Part shown: piece after piece, positions 24,922 through 38,775 of the stretch
Layout of the letters: each line of letters begins with the position of its first letter
Position numbering within the stretch: the first letter of the stretch is position 1
DNA from: Limanda limanda
Lineage: Eukaryota > Chordata > Actinopteri > Pleuronectiformes > Pleuronectidae
DNA: 64,000 nucleotides
Direction of reading: 5' to 3'
Assembly (NCBI RefSeq): GCF_963576545.1
Contig: NC_083639.1
Span: 16,311,118 to 16,375,117, forward strand
The notes under the pieces: model-generated
What the model saw: the letters and a program-made list of their open reading frames with translations, nothing else
What the model was told of the DNA's origin: nothing
The model's database searches: none
Translations under genes and position numbers: made by a program

Positions 24922-25628
24922 TACATAACGTGTACATGTGAAAACACCATCGAAGTACCTCAGCCCTCTGAGAAACCCTGTTTTTAATCATTCAGTCTGA
25001 TGTTCAGTTTGCAAAGCAGAAGACAACGTTAACCGAGATCAATCGACAAATCAGACGAAGTGCATTGTGCAGTTGTTTGCAGTTCAGGGACAGATCGGGA
25101 TCGAAGTGCAGGAGTTCACCTTTACACTGGGGACTTATCTGAAACTTCAGGCACAGCATTATCTCTCCCAGCTTTATGGCCACACTGAGAACATGGACTG
25201 TCTGTGCTGTGAATGATGAGCCTCTGCATAGGGATCGATTCAGATCTACGGGTTATTCAAAGCTGTTAAACATGATGCATTTTACACTTAAGTAAAAAGA
25301 GTTAAGAGTGGTAGAAAACTAATGTAGCAAGAAGACAAGAGTGCATAAGTGGCCAGTTTAAGTCCCAGTAAAGTTCACGTAATTTGAACGGGCATTACTA
25401 AAACTCCATCATATGAATGCTACAGTCACTAAAGGAGCTGTAGGTCACAGTGAGGACTGTCCCCCCCTCCCCCTCAACTCTGACCTGACACCTCTCACAC
25501 ATGCTAACCTAGCTAGCAAGCTAACGCCACTGACAGCTCCCTGAGACGATGACAACAAACGCACGTCAGCCAACCAGAGCCGGGAGAGGAGGGACATTCG
25601 TCCCCGGTCATGTCCGCTGCAGCTGTAC

Positions 25629-25712
25629 CTTGAGTTTGTCGCCGAGGACGTGTTTAGAAGCTGCTGTCCTCAGTCCTCTCGCCGCAGCCTGGGATGCCAT
25701 GGATGCCGCCAT
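25629..25712 (-). CDS. SUCLG2: SUCLG2 exon 1 (coding part): start codon and mitochondrial presequence
   Basis: The first coding exon gives 28 residues, starting MAASMASQAAARGL and ending KHVLGDKLK. The sequence is rich in Ala, Arg, Lys and Ser with no acidic residue until near the end, as expected of a cleaved matrix-targeting peptide. The ATG at 25712 is in the context GTCAACATGG, with A at -3 and G at +4; a second in-frame ATG follows four codons later. The exon ends AAG/GTACAG, a good donor in phase 0, which joins in frame to exon 2 (phase 0 acceptor) to give KLK-STWLNPRRW. The 5' untranslated part and transcription start are not defined. The presequence is poorly conserved between species, so the call rests on position, phase, splice signal, CpG-rich context and composition. 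Confidence 0.85.
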
Positions 25713-25810
25713 GTTGACACGGAGTAATGACGTAGCGAGCATGTGCGCGTTAACGCCGAGCCGTTCATAGGTCAACGGGCAGAGGAGGGCGGGGCTTCAT
25801 ATATACACAC
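25713..25810 (-). promoter_or_regulatory. SUCLG2: SUCLG2 proximal promoter and 5' UTR region
   Basis: Just above the start codon the sequence becomes GC- and CpG-rich. A CRE-like half site (TGACGTA on the plus strand, 25728-25734) lies 16 bases from the ATG, a GC box GGGCGGGGC lies at 25787-25795, and a TATA-like GTATATATG (minus strand) lies at 25798-25806. A GCGCACATGC sequence between them is a near miss to the NRF1 consensus often found in nuclear genes for mitochondrial enzymes. GC-rich sequence extends into exon 1 and about 150 bases into the intron. The individual sites are predictions. Confidence 0.6.
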
Positions 25811-26183
25811 ACTCACACACACATGCACCAAGTGAACACGCACAGTCCAGTGTGCACGCGTACACACGGGCACTGTGGACTGTGAACCCACCATGCAGTG
25901 TAGTTACATGTTCGAGGTTAGAGCCGGAAAGTTCTGTCCCATGAAAAGTTCTCAGGTCTGCATCTGAACTTTTTATTTGAAGCTACAATCTCATTATTTA
26001 CTGCTTTTAGAAAATGATCTTCCTGACATACACATATACGTGATATGATGTTCAACACTGTTGTTCTACTCATGTTAAAACTGATATGAAGAAAAGAAAA
26101 CCTCTCCTGCAAAAGGTCGACGCCACCATGACACCAAGGCCATGTTCCCAGTAATGTGTGTTTGTGTGTGGTGTGTGTGTGTG

Positions 26184-26252
26184 TGGTTAGGTAAAGGTTA
26201 GGGTGAGACATGAATTGGTCTTGGTTAAGGTTAGGCTCAAGGTTTGATTAGG
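26184..26252 (+). repeat. Degenerate GGTTAGG-type repeat
   Basis: GGTTAGGTAAAGGTTAGGGT is followed by GGTTAAGGTTAGG and GGTTTGATTAGG. The pieces resemble decayed telomere-like GGGTTA units, which are scattered widely in teleost genomes. It directly follows a GT-rich run at 26157-26184. Confidence 0.45.
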
Positions 26253-26414
26253 CTGTATGCAATGAATAGAAGTCAGTACAATGTCCTAAGCTTAATTACA
26301 TGCACTGAAAAGGATCAGTCCCCTAAACATGATAGATTTTTCATCAACATCCAAGGAAGTGAATAAAGATCTTAGTTCCTGATTCTAATTCATTCCAATA
26401 ATTGAATGGGTTCT

Positions 26415-26500
26415 TCCTTGACCCATACACATCCTTCCAACAAATGTTGTGGTAATCCACCTAGTATTTTTTGCGAAATCCTGCGAACTATCAGACAAAA
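26415..26500 (+). repeat. Possible teleost repeat fragment
   Basis: The phrases ACAAATGTTGTGGTAATCCA, TAGTATTTTTTGCGAAATCC and AACTATCAGACAAA in this order resemble the end part of the unclassified fish repeat also suspected at 16865 and 60020. It is short and decayed. Confidence 0.35.
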
Positions 26501-27268
26501 ATAAAATAAAATACAAATAAATAATACAAATGAAAAATCCTCCTCAGCAGGGTTCATAAGGATACCTGCACAAACCTGTGAGTGAGTGTGCGTGCGTGTG
26601 TGTCTGTTTTGACTTGGCCTCTGACCTCTATGTCTTAAAATGATTAAATTATTGAAATTATTATTAATGTATTATTTATTTATATAACGTGTTCTCCAGG
26701 TTTGAGATAATGATGACACAGATGACTTATATTTTTCATATTCCAAGGATGACTGAATGAATGGAAGATTAGAATGCTCAAACAAGAGGAAAAATGATTC
26801 TAAAGTAATAGTCAGACTAGAAAGAAAAAGATAATTTCAATGTTTTAGGGTTTAGGTTTAGGTAAGTATTTAAGACTTGAATACATCATCATACATTTCT
26901 GGAGATTTAACTGCTGTATATAGGCTATGCATTTTTTGAATTTGGCTGTGCATGTTTGCATTCATGCAAGGATGGATGAATGCATACACAGGGATGTGTG
27001 CATGTGTTTATTCAAATCCCACTGTTGGAGCTCTTTTGGGGTTTTATATAAGCAGACTGTGTGTATATGTTTAAGGATTCATGAGGCCAATATGCTATTT
27101 TTGTTTGTTGCTGTGCTGTGCTGTAAGATGTTAATGAGTGCAGCCTAAAAATAATTATCTTAGTTATAGTTGCTGATAAATGTATCTGGATAATCCCATT
27201 AGAGACAGGTCAGGTTCTGTGTGCATCATGTAACTTTGAATCATGACAAAGTTCACTCAGTGTTAGTG

Positions 27269-27270
<2 letters not shown>

Positions 27271-27324
<54 letters not shown>

Positions 27325-27358
27325 TGTGTGTGTGTGAGAGAGTGTGTGTGTGTGTGTG
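27271..27358. repeat. GT microsatellite
   Basis: About 88 bases of alternating TG, with a TTTG break at 27321 and a GAGAGAG interruption at 27336-27341. Open frames across it (Thr-His repeats) are artefacts of the repeat. Confidence 0.97.
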
Positions 27359-30300
27359 CAGGAATGTGTGGTTCTAAATAACAAATGAGGAATGGATTCT
27401 GTGAATAAGCAGACACACAAATAAAATAATCAATTCATACATTCAAGAGTCTCAGGTCTTTGGACACTCTAATGGATTAATTTTTGCATTTGTGTAGCGT
27501 GGTTACTTGCAATTTAGCAGAGGGAATTATTTAAGATGGGTTTATAGCAATTGAACTCTAAAATAATTACAATCCATCTTTACATTTGTGAGTGGACTGG
27601 AGTTAAATACTTTAAAGGCGTCTTTTAACCATGTGATTTACAGAAACTCATCAGACACTTAACGTCCAGACGCAGATGTTAAATGTCCGCAGCTCTATCC
27701 AGCATGTGACCTTGAGAGCGGGACAAAGAATCACAGTGCTCAGCTGAGGGGTATCGGTAGGGAGTCAAGTTAGAGAGAGTGGGATGTGTGAGCTGATCTT
27801 GTCTGAATAACTAAATAGCCCACTCACACATTCCTCCAGAGCCCTCATTACATGCCGCGCCTTGAAAGGGCAGAGAGGGCAAACCAATCATAAAGAGCTG
27901 TGATTATGACACAGGGAGAGAGAGAAGGGGATGAGATTCTCTTTTAGAAACCATATGTGTCAGGAAGCGGAAGAGGACAAGACCATACCCTCCATCAATT
28001 AAGTTTGATATTACACGATATGTATTTACTTCTTTTGTTCCTTATTTTATAATCAGGGTCCACATGAGTTTTTGTATTCTTTGTCATTTTTCTTTCAGGA
28101 TGCAAGTTCACAGTAGTTTCTCTGACAACATCAGAATATTTTCTAAATGAAAATTACATTTTCTAAATGTGTGGTTTTAAAAGCAACACCACAATGTTGT
28201 ATTTTCATATTTGCTACTTTTTTGAATAAAGTGGAAAAAAATAAAATAAAAAAACAATTTACTTGTGTGAATCGAGAAAATGAATGAACTTGTTCATTTC
28301 TACTATTACTTCTGTTACTACCAGCAAATGTCCTTGATGAACAAACATGATATTGTTTGAGGTACATCCTGAGACATTTGTATTATTCTAGTTTTTCATC
28401 TGCTACGTGTTAGAAACATGATTGACACGCCCACTCCCTTGCTGTGAATTGTCAAGACTGCTGTATTCTCTCATAGACGGTCAAACTGTGTGGTTCATTT
28501 GCGTTCCCACATCCAGCACCTCCAAAAGTAGCTTCCATTCTGCAAAATAAAGCCTGCCTGCACTGTGACACCACTTGAATTTCGGAATGTTACTAACCAA
28601 TTGATACATAGGTAAAAAGTGTGTTGCTTATGTTTCATGCACCATTTGCCTATAACATTAGACAAACTTACAGAACGAATGGATCCATGTATGATGATAA
28701 TTTGTAGAAAAGTTTGAGGGCAATGCAGATTAAAAGTTTCCTAAGAGAAACTACACAACAGGAGGGTGTCAGGGGGTGACCTTGAATATGAGACTCCAGA
28801 GAAAAAATTGGCAGGTATGCAAGTCAGAGGGGGGGAAATAATGATGATGAACAGTTACAGCCAATAGATCTTCTTTCTAAGCCCTGCTATGGTCAAATAC
28901 CTAAATCTCCAGCGTATAACCTCAAAACAAGTTCAAAATGTGAATATGAAGCACTTTAGTGTCAAGGAGGAGGGAATTTTCCTCATGTTTATTTGATATT
29001 TTGCTCTTAACTCTCTTCTTTTGAGCAAGAGGTTTTGACAGTCCGTGATCCATATTCTTAGTGAAACGTTTTTTGGTTGCTGTTTAATGTAAAAACAGAG
29101 TCAGAGCACAAATGAAGTGAAAAGGGCTGCACGGGCATAATATACGCCTGCCCTTGTCTCTAGTGAGTGTGAAGACTGGAACTACCAACTTAAGTCTAAG
29201 AATCCACTAAGAACCAAATCCGAGCAGAGTGACTAAAATATGATCCGCTTGAACATTTCCTGTTTCTTTGTTTCACTAGGGACGTTTTCTCTTCCTGAGG
29301 GAATTGATATTCAGACAGGACTGTCATAATATCAACGGCCCTAACTAATGCAATTCAACTTTTTCTCATTGGGGATGTAGTCCTTTATCGCAGAACAAAA
29401 ACTCAGGTTTTTTTATCAGCAGTGTGATCACAATCATGTCATTATTCTGCCAGAATACAAAGCAACTGGTCTTTCTTCTTTACAAACCATCTTACATTTT
29501 GTATTTGAAAGCTCAGTGGACCCACTACAGGAGAAGCTTATCTCATATGGTTTTACATTATATCACCCAAACATTCAGAATTGCTTCCGTCAAGGTACTC
29601 TTACTTTCAGAATTTATAAACTCTATAAAACAATCCATGATGCTTTGTAAAACATACGACTAGAAAAGCCGGGTATTTAGTTCTTGCTTGCCTTGAAGGC
29701 TTAATTAAAACTTAAGTCAATAAAAAGAATAAAAGCCAACACACTAAACACCAAACTTAAATCTTAGAGCTTTAGCTAGTTTAGTTTCTAGCTGCTCTAA
29801 AGATAGCTTTAATTAACCGCTGCAATAATGTGTTCCTCTTACACTTTAAAAGATTACATAGTAATTATATGATTTTATATCTTGCACATTTTCCCCTTGT
29901 AGGTTTTTGGATTTTTTTCCACTTCAGCTTTATGACACAGAATTAAGCTTAATTTATGTTATATGAAAAAACATATATTTATAAGGGAGAAAAAAGCAGA
30001 ATAAAAATCACTTATAAAGAGAAAAACAACATTTTGTTCCATCCTTCAAAGAGAGAGAATGTAGATTTGAAACTGAATCAAATACATTAAACAGGGTTTA
30101 AAAAACAGATTGCATATTTTGGGTAAACACACATTGAAATACAAGAGACGGAAACTCCTACTTTTTACGGCATGTGTGGGTAGATATCAAACATCTGAAT
30201 TTAAAGATGCAGCACATATGGCGGTGTAGCTGTGAAAATGCAAATGTTTATTTCAGTCACCAAACATATGTGATAAGTCAGACTTTGTAGACTTTAGAAT

Positions 30301-30769
30301 CATTTGCCTGGTTGTAACCAGTCGTGGTGGCCCCTAGGTAATCACAACATTCCATGTACCATCTTTTCCTCCCTCTGCTCCGCTCCCCTGAGGAATGCGA
30401 GCAAACGTGGAGGCAGATCGACTAATTTGCGGCTTCCCTCAATAATCTATCGGCAGTTTACAGTCAGTGAGCTGCAAGCTGTCAGAGTAGCAGAGAGGCA
30501 GAACCACAGCTCCCAACAGGCTGTGCGGTCAGGTCCGACCCCCATGTCACACTTACACAGCAGCGTGGTGCTTGGCCAATAACCCACAGGGCCCACAGCT
30601 GGGAAATAACACCCTGAGCCTGCCCAGAGTCTAGACCACACTGTCTATCTCTATTTATCTGTCGTCCCACTGTCTTTTTCCACTTCAGTCTCAGATGTCG
30701 CCCTCTGATCCCAGATATCGTACGGATGTGAGCCACTTCAGGCGGTGATTCAGCACTTCTGGTCTCCTT

Positions 30770-31115
30770 GTGGCCCGGACAAAATGGGTGTGAGCCGAAA
30801 GTGGCCCACTTGTAAAATATCAAATGTGGCCCAAATATCCCGAATCAAATGTTGTCTTTTCTTGGCAAACATGCAGAGCTCTGGGTGAGGCGTAATCTGG
30901 ACGTGAACCTAAAGCCGCCCGTATGGTAAGAAATGACTATGGCCCAGTTAACGCAAAACTAATTTAATTAATTGGTTGTCATGCGGTATTACTATGTCTT
31001 ACTTGTGGCTCAGATCTGACAAATAGGAGCGAACCACCCAAATGCCATCTTTCTATGTGTTATGTGGGCCGGATGACAGTGTGAGCCAGATCTGGGCCAA
31101 AACAATTTTTTTTTG
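30770..31115 (+). repeat. GGCCC/GGGCC-bearing teleost interspersed repeat
   Basis: The region carries recurrent pieces such as GAAAGTGGCCCACTTGT, AATGTGGCCCAAATATC, CCCAAATGCCATCTTTCTAT and GAGCCAGATCTGGGCC. Together these resemble an abundant fish repeat built of diverged 'gtgggccagatctgggcc' units. The class is unknown to me. There is no intact frame and the boundaries are approximate. Confidence 0.5.
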
Positions 31116-31420
31116 TGTAATTCTTTCCCTCTTTTTCTGCCCTCGGTTGTCCTCCTTGTATTTCTTAGTTTCTATACTGTCACTCACCCTCTCCTCTTTG
31201 CGCGTCTTTTTCTGTCTGAGCTGCCTGTTAAACTCGTTTCCAAGATGTGGGTTCAAAGGAGAATTCTGCACTGTGCTCCTGACTGCAGGGCCCACCTCAA
31301 AAGTCAATGAGACAATTACAGCCCGGCTCTGCCCATCTTATTAACGTGACAGCATAGCGTAGCAGATCACCAGAGAGGGAGAGAGAAGGGCCTGCAAGCA
31401 TTCCAACGGTTTTGCTTTCA

Positions 31421-31478
31421 CCTGTCTGCCTCCCTGCCTGCCTGCCTGTCTGCCTCCCTGCTCCCTGCCTGTCTGTCT
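31421..31478. repeat. Imperfect CCTG/TCTG short tandem repeat
   Basis: Alternating CCTG, TCTG and CCTCCCTG units over about 58 bases. Frames through it give repeated Gly-Arg-Gln on the minus strand, which is a repeat artefact. Confidence 0.8.
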
Positions 31479-33889
31479 CACACTTTTTTACACACTCACA
31501 CACATAGTCTGGACACTTTAATGACCCTTTCTCCTATTGCATCCAGATTGGTCAATTTACTTCACCAGCACTCACACCAAGTCTGTCAGATTCTAATAAG
31601 ACCAGACATTGCCAAGCATCAACTCTGACCTCCGTGAATATATGTATATGACACACTCAGGCCAGAAGTACAGACGGCGCATCCCAGAATAAGGAGGCAT
31701 CAGTGCATGCAAGTTCTGAAAGAAGCTATTCGGCTTGGTTACAGGGCCGTGATCCTGCTCAAAGCTGCACTTCTAGACACTGTTTTACTATATGTTTACA
31801 TATAGATTAATGTGGCATTAGCGAACCAGGGAACAGTTTTTCTTTTTTTTCTTTTTTTCACCAACAGAATACAAAATGAGTTAGAGAGATGGGAAATTAA
31901 TGCACTTAACTGCTGAGTCAACAAGCCCGGAATCTAGCAGCTTAGTCACACAGACAGCAAGCAGACTGCCTGACAGGGAAATTAAAACAGGCAAGAGAGA
32001 CACCACATAGACACAGGAGTGACAGAGATGGGACAAAGAAAGAAAGTGAAGGAGATGGGCGGAGGAGGGGACGGTCATTGCCACCCCGTGCTCAGCACAT
32101 CCTTTGATATGACAGACGGCAAACATAATTAGTCATCATTTTCTGTGTGGTAACCTTTGGAGTTCACAATGTCACAGCCATGCATATGTATGAGCTCCAG
32201 CCCATCCTTTCATCCCGCCATTTGCTCCCTGAGAGTTCGGACACAATATGACACAGTAAACATTTTTCACTCCAGCAGAAGAGCGGGGACGACTTCTCCC
32301 CCCGGTGCTGACTGACACACCTCAACATCACCTGCAATAACTTTCACTAAATCCATAACAGCACAAGAACATAAGATTGCCAAAGCCTGGGTCGTGTCTG
32401 CTCTGGATGTCCGCGCTGGAGAGTGAATCAATACAGCGACAGGAGCTGCCACATCTTAGCTATCTCGCTCCTCCAGATGTCTGTCTGCCATGCTCAGCTG
32501 GAGGCCCTCCATTAACGTGCGGTGGAATGACACAGTCGGTGGGTCTCCATGCTTTGAGACAGACACATCAAAAAGAGCTTGTGAAGTGTTGGGTCTACAT
32601 GTGAGCCATGTCCCTGCCGGTTTTCGCAGTAGTTCCCTGGATGGAAATAACTGTCTTGGATCAAACAGGAGAGATGTCACATTATGATGTCACATTAGAG
32701 AAGCACTCATGAAGATGATCGATCTGGTAATCATGTGTGCACGCGAGCGGTTGCATGAGCGAACGTTGCTCAACATCTTTACACGGGAGATACCAAGCAG
32801 ATCATATCCATTTAAGAGTTTTTGCTGCTCTGCGAATTGGAGGAGTTATGGAGGCATCCCTGTATTCCCACGATGGGAAACTGATGCTGAAAAACTTCAA
32901 CAGCATGGAGAGGTGTCATCTGAGATGCCGGCTTCAATAGATCGCCCCCGTTTTATTTCAGGTTTCAGTATCACACACAGCATGGATGACTGCACTGTGG
33001 CGCATGGAATTCACAACCAAAACAAAACCAAGCACTGCACCTGATAAACACAAGAGCACGCACAGACGGCCGCAAACACGCACACATCTTCACGTGCACA
33101 AACACAATCACTCATAAACACAGCGGCAGGGACAGCAGAGGCTGGGAAAGTGCTTAGATGTGCATATAAGAGAGTAAGAGGAGCCAGATTCCCTCGCAAG
33201 CCTCTCGGCACACGCTGTGCCACCTTCGTCACCAAAGGAGGACTGGGTCATGCTCTAAAACTTTTAGCTGCTCCTCTCCCGCCTTTCATTCCCCTCACAG
33301 ACCTCCAGCACATCAGCGCCCTCCTTGCCTGTGACCTTGAAGAAGCAGCAGGATGCCTCTCATCCCCTTCCCTCTGAAGGGGATGCCGTCACATGGACAA
33401 GAAGATGTGCAGAGGTGGACTGAGCTGCATTGGCCAGCATCTCAACCTACAAACTATAAAGTAGACATGCCTGTTGCACATAAAACTCCTGAAACGCAGA
33501 GTGTCTTCATGACCATCATCTCTGGATGCATCTCCAGCGTTCTGGGACGAGCATGAAAAATGCATGCGGGGTGGGATGGTAGGAAATGTCAATAGAGAAA
33601 TCAAAGCAATCGGCATGGTGCTGAAGGGGATATTGGTGTGATAAATCATGTTGTTCCTGATGGAGGTCACAGGGGTGGGAGGAGGAGGAAGGTGGGGCAG
33701 GCGAGGTGTGAATGTGAAGGTGCAATGTGCTCAACCATACATCTCAGGAGTGGCTCCAAGATACACTTTATTCAAGGGTGCGATTCGGAGTGTGACTCCT
33801 GATGCAAAATCATTTGTGACACCCTGACCTTCGGAGGGCCCCGTTCTCTGTGTGTGTTATTTTCTTTGATTTAGGCCGGGTGTTACTGC

Positions 33890-33921
33890 TTCTCTCTCTC
33901 TCCTTCTCTCTCTCTCTCTCC
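33890..33921. repeat. CT microsatellite
   Basis: A run of CT dinucleotides with one CCTT interruption, polypyrimidine on the plus strand. Confidence 0.9.
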
Positions 33922-36900
33922 TGGGATATGATGACAGATTCATCCATGGGCTCCAGATTAGCTCAATAGGACGTTATTGCCTACATCAGAAAAGCTGCTA
34001 CATTGCAAGATCGCTGATGGATGATAGTTCGGAAAATGGTTTTCCCAGCGAAATGATATCCAACTGCATTTTTTATTAGCGGAAATGTTTCCTGTTGTTG
34101 CTGTTTCTGCACTCTGACACATGATGATTAAACCTCTTTGTTTTCAACACACATTATAGCCGGAAATAGGAGCTGTTTGTTTACCATACTGCCATTCCCC
34201 ATTGCCACCTGAAGTATTACTTAAATAATGCAATGACCGCAAGCAGATGTGAATGTCATCTCAATAGCTAATACCTGGAGTTCAAACTCCCAAGGCAGCC
34301 AGCCATTCCACCTTAAAGGCTGATGAATAACCCAGGCACAGCAGTAGTATGCACTCTCCATGTGGATGCATGTGGATGAGGGGAATAGAAGAAGGGCAGT
34401 TATCTGAGGCTCCATTAACCTTGTTTGTGTAGAGGCACCTCCACTATCCTAAGCCTACATCGCGTGGGGAACCTCAGGGGACCCTCCACTAATTAACCTT
34501 GTGGAGACACCCTAAGTAGAGGGAGGCTCGGGCCAGAATAATAAGGAGGCCTTTGCCAGGCCATTAGCAGAAAGATTATCACATCTTACTTTCAAGTAGC
34601 TTTTTGACACAAAACCAATATTTGTCTGGACCGGCTCGGACTCTCGGGTGACACAGCTGAATTCTAAATGACACGTGTCTTTCTGGCCCTCACAAAGCTC
34701 AGCCATTACACTGCACTTTTCATGGTGGTCTTATTCTTAAAGTGTTTCTGGGAAGTTCTTTAAACAGAATGTGTATTCCAGAGATGTAGTTTTGATCAGA
34801 GAGGTCCATGCTATTACAGCGTCTTCTTGAATCGTTAGAGTCAGGGTCAACATACAGAAATCCATATTCTTAATGCTGCCATTTCCTTCTTTTTCACTGT
34901 GGAAAATGTTTAATCAAATCCAAATATATTTGTATAGTCCATACTAAAAAACCAAATTCCGGTGCTATAAATCCACATGTTTAAAGGGAGCCGAAATGGT
35001 GCCAGAACCAACACTTTTTTCTGACAATTAGAACAAAACAATGGGTAATAAAAGCAGCTTTTTTAAAGCTGCGGCAAATTGGAAAGTGAAATTGAAAAGA
35101 TTTTTACGTTAAATAAAACCTAACCCGATGACATTTATTTAACACCAAAAAGAGTTTCAGTGGTTATTAAAGCAAAATGTTTCAGCCTCGCATTCGTCAT
35201 CAATTGTCTCCCCACAGCTGGGGTCAGGGACCCCCATACTTGGTGTGCAGGTGTCACATAAGCAGTATGCTCCTCCCTTTCTTCCATCGGTTTACAGGGG
35301 GGTTGAAAACAACAAGTGCAGACCGCCACCATCTCAAGCTGTTTCTCCCAGCACTCGTTTCGTGGCTATTGCTGCTGCACATCCTGGTGTCTGATTAGAA
35401 CTGGATTTCTGTACCCATCCATTGGCATAGGGCTTAACAATATGTAAGAGGTTCAACATCCTCAGGCCTTAATCTCGACCAAGTATAGATTACCTAGAGA
35501 TGACTGGAGAAGGCTTCGAATTAAAATTGTTGGCAGCTTCTCAAATTATTTACTTCACACAGAGAAAATCTGACAGCAATACAGATTATGTGTTTGCTAT
35601 TTTTGCGCAGAACAAGATGTTCTTAAAGTCTTCAGGGGAAGAGTTCACTGTCTTACCACATGCTGAATGGTGTCGCACACGTCCTTGGTTACACATGTAT
35701 TAATTTCAGATGAATAGGGTGAAAAGTATATAGATAAATTAATTATAAGTGTCAAGATTGTGTCATGATATGAATTTCAATTCATATTTTCTTACCCTAT
35801 AACAGCAGAGTAAAGAAATAATGAGAATAAATCTTGAGCCGTGCAGATGAATACAGGAAAAAGGAGACAAAAAAAATATATATCAGCATTAACATGCATA
35901 TCAGCGAGCAGAAAGTAAAGATCTTTGACTGGTTTTATCCATGAGACTCCATGACATGCTGGGATTTGTGCCAGTAGTTGTGTTATAAGGTGCCTTTTTA
36001 TCAGCACATGCCATCACATAGCTCATTCAGTATGATTCAGGTTTTTATCTTTGTCTTTGTTCCTTTTCTAATTGTGTCTGCTAAAAAATATCTGCACAAT
36101 GTTTGGTTGATTGCCACACCCGTGTCTGGCGTTCCAACACTACAAACTTTACTGCAGAATAAGACAGTTTTACTCCTCTACCCAGGAGAAAATCCACAAA
36201 AATCTGAAAAATCCAAGACAGCACTTTGAGACTTCAAAAGGAAAAAGGACACAATGTATTTGAATATCTTTTATGGCTCCTGCATGCCATTTCTATTCTG
36301 CCTCCACCCAGAGGGAAGGAGATGTCACATCTGAAAGGTGGCTGTTAGTCACACTTCAATAGGGGCAGCGAGGAGGTGGTCAAGGCTGAAAGCTGTAAAA
36401 ATGATCACCTCTTAACCCCTAATTGATTTGAACATATTTCATTGTGTTAGGCAGCACTGTGAATTCCTGGAGGAATGGTGTCGGAGCGACTTTGTAACAG
36501 TGGAGCTGGGCGACAGCATGGTGCGTGCTCAGAGACCTTCTGGGCTTCATGCATAATGCTCTTTGTGTTTCCTGGGGAGGGTGGTCGAGTGACAGGGAGG
36601 ACTGAGTCCCTTCCAGAATCTCATATGCTCACTTTCTCGCCGAGCTCTCTCTCGCCACTCTTTTTTTAAATTTCCCTGCTATTCACTGGAAACAGTCAAC
36701 AGCATTGATGTGGCCTTTTCCTGCGTGTGGCATGAGAACAAAGGAACTGCACTTCTTTAGCATGCTGCTGCCGTCCCTTTCTCCCATCCTTCCTCTGTTT
36801 ATCCTTATCCCTCTATAATCTGTCCTCCTGCCTTTCTTTTATCTCTCCGTTTTAATGATTTATTTTTCAGGAATGTCTGACCTGTGCTCCAACAAAGTCT

Positions 36901-38489
36901 GAAGTGTCACTTTCAAAAGTGAGACCCATGTCAATTATTTCCATTGCAGACGGTGACAGTTAGAAGATAAGAGTTGGATATATATAGAGAATACCAGAGT
37001 TGGATATATATTCTTCATAATGACTTCACCTTGAACACAGAGGGGGGTTGCCGTATTTTACGGAGAAATTAAATGAATCTTGACATGATAAACCATAAGT
37101 CTTAAATTCATTAGAAATCCCCGGTTCCTATCACAGGGGTCAGACAATATTGCTAAATTTCATTATGCCGTGTTTCATTACATAACAGCACATTGCCCAT
37201 TAGCCCGTTGCACCCACATTTACAACTCCATGAATTATGAATCAGCTTCCTTTCATCACAGCTGGAATACTCTCCCTGATGTGCAAATTACACTCCAGAA
37301 AACAAGCCGAGTTAGTCCACTTCAACACAGAACCCCAACCTTCACACCAGTTTGCACAGACTCCGCACAAACCACAGAAATTATAAAAAACTTTCATCTC
37401 AAATACAGCTTGTTAGTTAGTGCAACATTGTAATGACTCCTTTGGAAAAAAGTCTTCCACCTCATCCTCTATATGTATAAAGGATACATAGAGAAATAAA
37501 ACTCCTCAAAGTGGTTTTGTGATTTCCTCTTGCAGCAACAGTAAATTGGAGCTAATTGATAAGTGCAGCCACTAACTTGCCCCGTGGAGGTGGCTCTCCA
37601 AGCACAGGACGTGTTAACAATATGTGTACTCACAGCACTGTGCCATCCTCACAATTTCTCAAAGCTGGAGAGACCCTGCAGTGCTGTATAATGCTCTCAG
37701 ATATCCAGGTCAGCCACCAGCTAGATTCACACTCCGTACGAGCCCACGAGCAGAGATTAGTGAAACATAAATCAGAGGAGCCCGAGACGAATGGACCCCT
37801 GGCGTAATGCAGAGGCGATTATGAACTCAAATGTGCACTCTTTTCAATAGAAAAATGAAATATGATCTGGCTTCAGGAGAGTTGAAAGACGTTTACAAGA
37901 ACATTAACAAGGTGTACTCTGAGGTTAGGCCACGGTTACAAGACAGTTCCGTATCAGGCCACTGTCGTGTCAAGTTCAGGTTTTTAAGAATAGCATTACA
38001 TGGCCATGACAGATCTTAAATAATTTTATTGCTATGACCGTTTGGTGGCAGTGAGATACTTATACTAAAATAGCATACAGAACTGCATTTAGAAATATAT
38101 TAAATAGATTATATGTAATACACAAGTAGCATCTCTACTTTCCAACGGATAAATGCATGATTAATTTCTCCTTATGTTTGAAAGAAATTGTGTATTTGAT
38201 TGTAAAATAAGCTTTAACTGTTCAGAGATTAAAACAGTGTAGCTAAAGGTTTAGTTTCTCTTATCTGACAGCAAATGTTGTAGCTGAGCAAGTCACTCAT
38301 CCACCAGCCTTCCCTGCTGGACTACAGTGTCTATGAGATCCTATACAACAAGGATGGTTTGTGGGAATTCATTGAGAGCATGACCTTGTTGCAGAGCTAG
38401 CAACCCCCACTGATTGTTCTGTACACACTTACTTCTTCTGTCAAAATCCTCCCAGAGCCAAGATGAAGGATGTTGACACCAGACAATTG

Positions 38490-38775
38490 TTTCTTCCATC
38501 TATTATGTTAACGCTTATCTTTTTAGGGTCGCAGATTGAGCTGGAGTCGATGCCAGCGGACATAGGGCCAGGCGGGGTACGCCCTGGATAAGTCATTAGT
38601 GCATTGCAAGGCCAACACACAGAGACAAACAACCATTCATGCTCTTGTCTTTGGGCTGTGGCACGAAGACTTCCTGGAGACAACCGAGGCAGACATGAGG
38701 AGGATATGCAAACGCCACACAGTAAGACGCCGGCAGAACTGGGATTAGAACCAGGAACCGCCCCCTTCAATTGTT
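38490..38775 (+). repeat. Teleost retroposon-like interspersed repeat
   Basis: In order the segment shows ACGCTTATCTTTTTAGGGTC, GATTGAGCTGGAGTCGATGC, AGGCGGGGTACGCCCTGGAT, GGCCAACACACAGAGACAAA, CAACCATTCATGCTC, CTTTGGGCTGTGGCACGAAG and AGAACTGGGATTAGAACCAG. These are the successive landmarks of one of the most abundant repeats in percomorph fish, a retroposon-like sequence I cannot place in a named family with certainty. The middle part that is present at 15055-15225 is deleted here. No protein is encoded, and frames across it are not genes. Confidence 0.8.

Larger units (their letters stand above)
3505..25628 (-). other. SUCLG2: SUCLG2 intron 1 (about 22.1 kb)
   Basis: This is the interval between the exon 1 donor (AAG/GTACAG on the minus strand) and the exon 2 acceptor (CTCTCCAG/AG). 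No further exon was recognised; open frames in it are short, lack family signatures and have no splice context. Outside the repeats listed separately it is unremarkable AT-rich sequence. A large first intron is also found in mammalian SUCLG2. Distal enhancers could lie here but cannot be identified by eye. Confidence 0.85.

Noticed and set aside
25549..25770. Plus-strand frame of 73 codons over the CpG-rich region
   Set aside because: It is the shadow of SUCLG2 exon 1 on the opposite strand.
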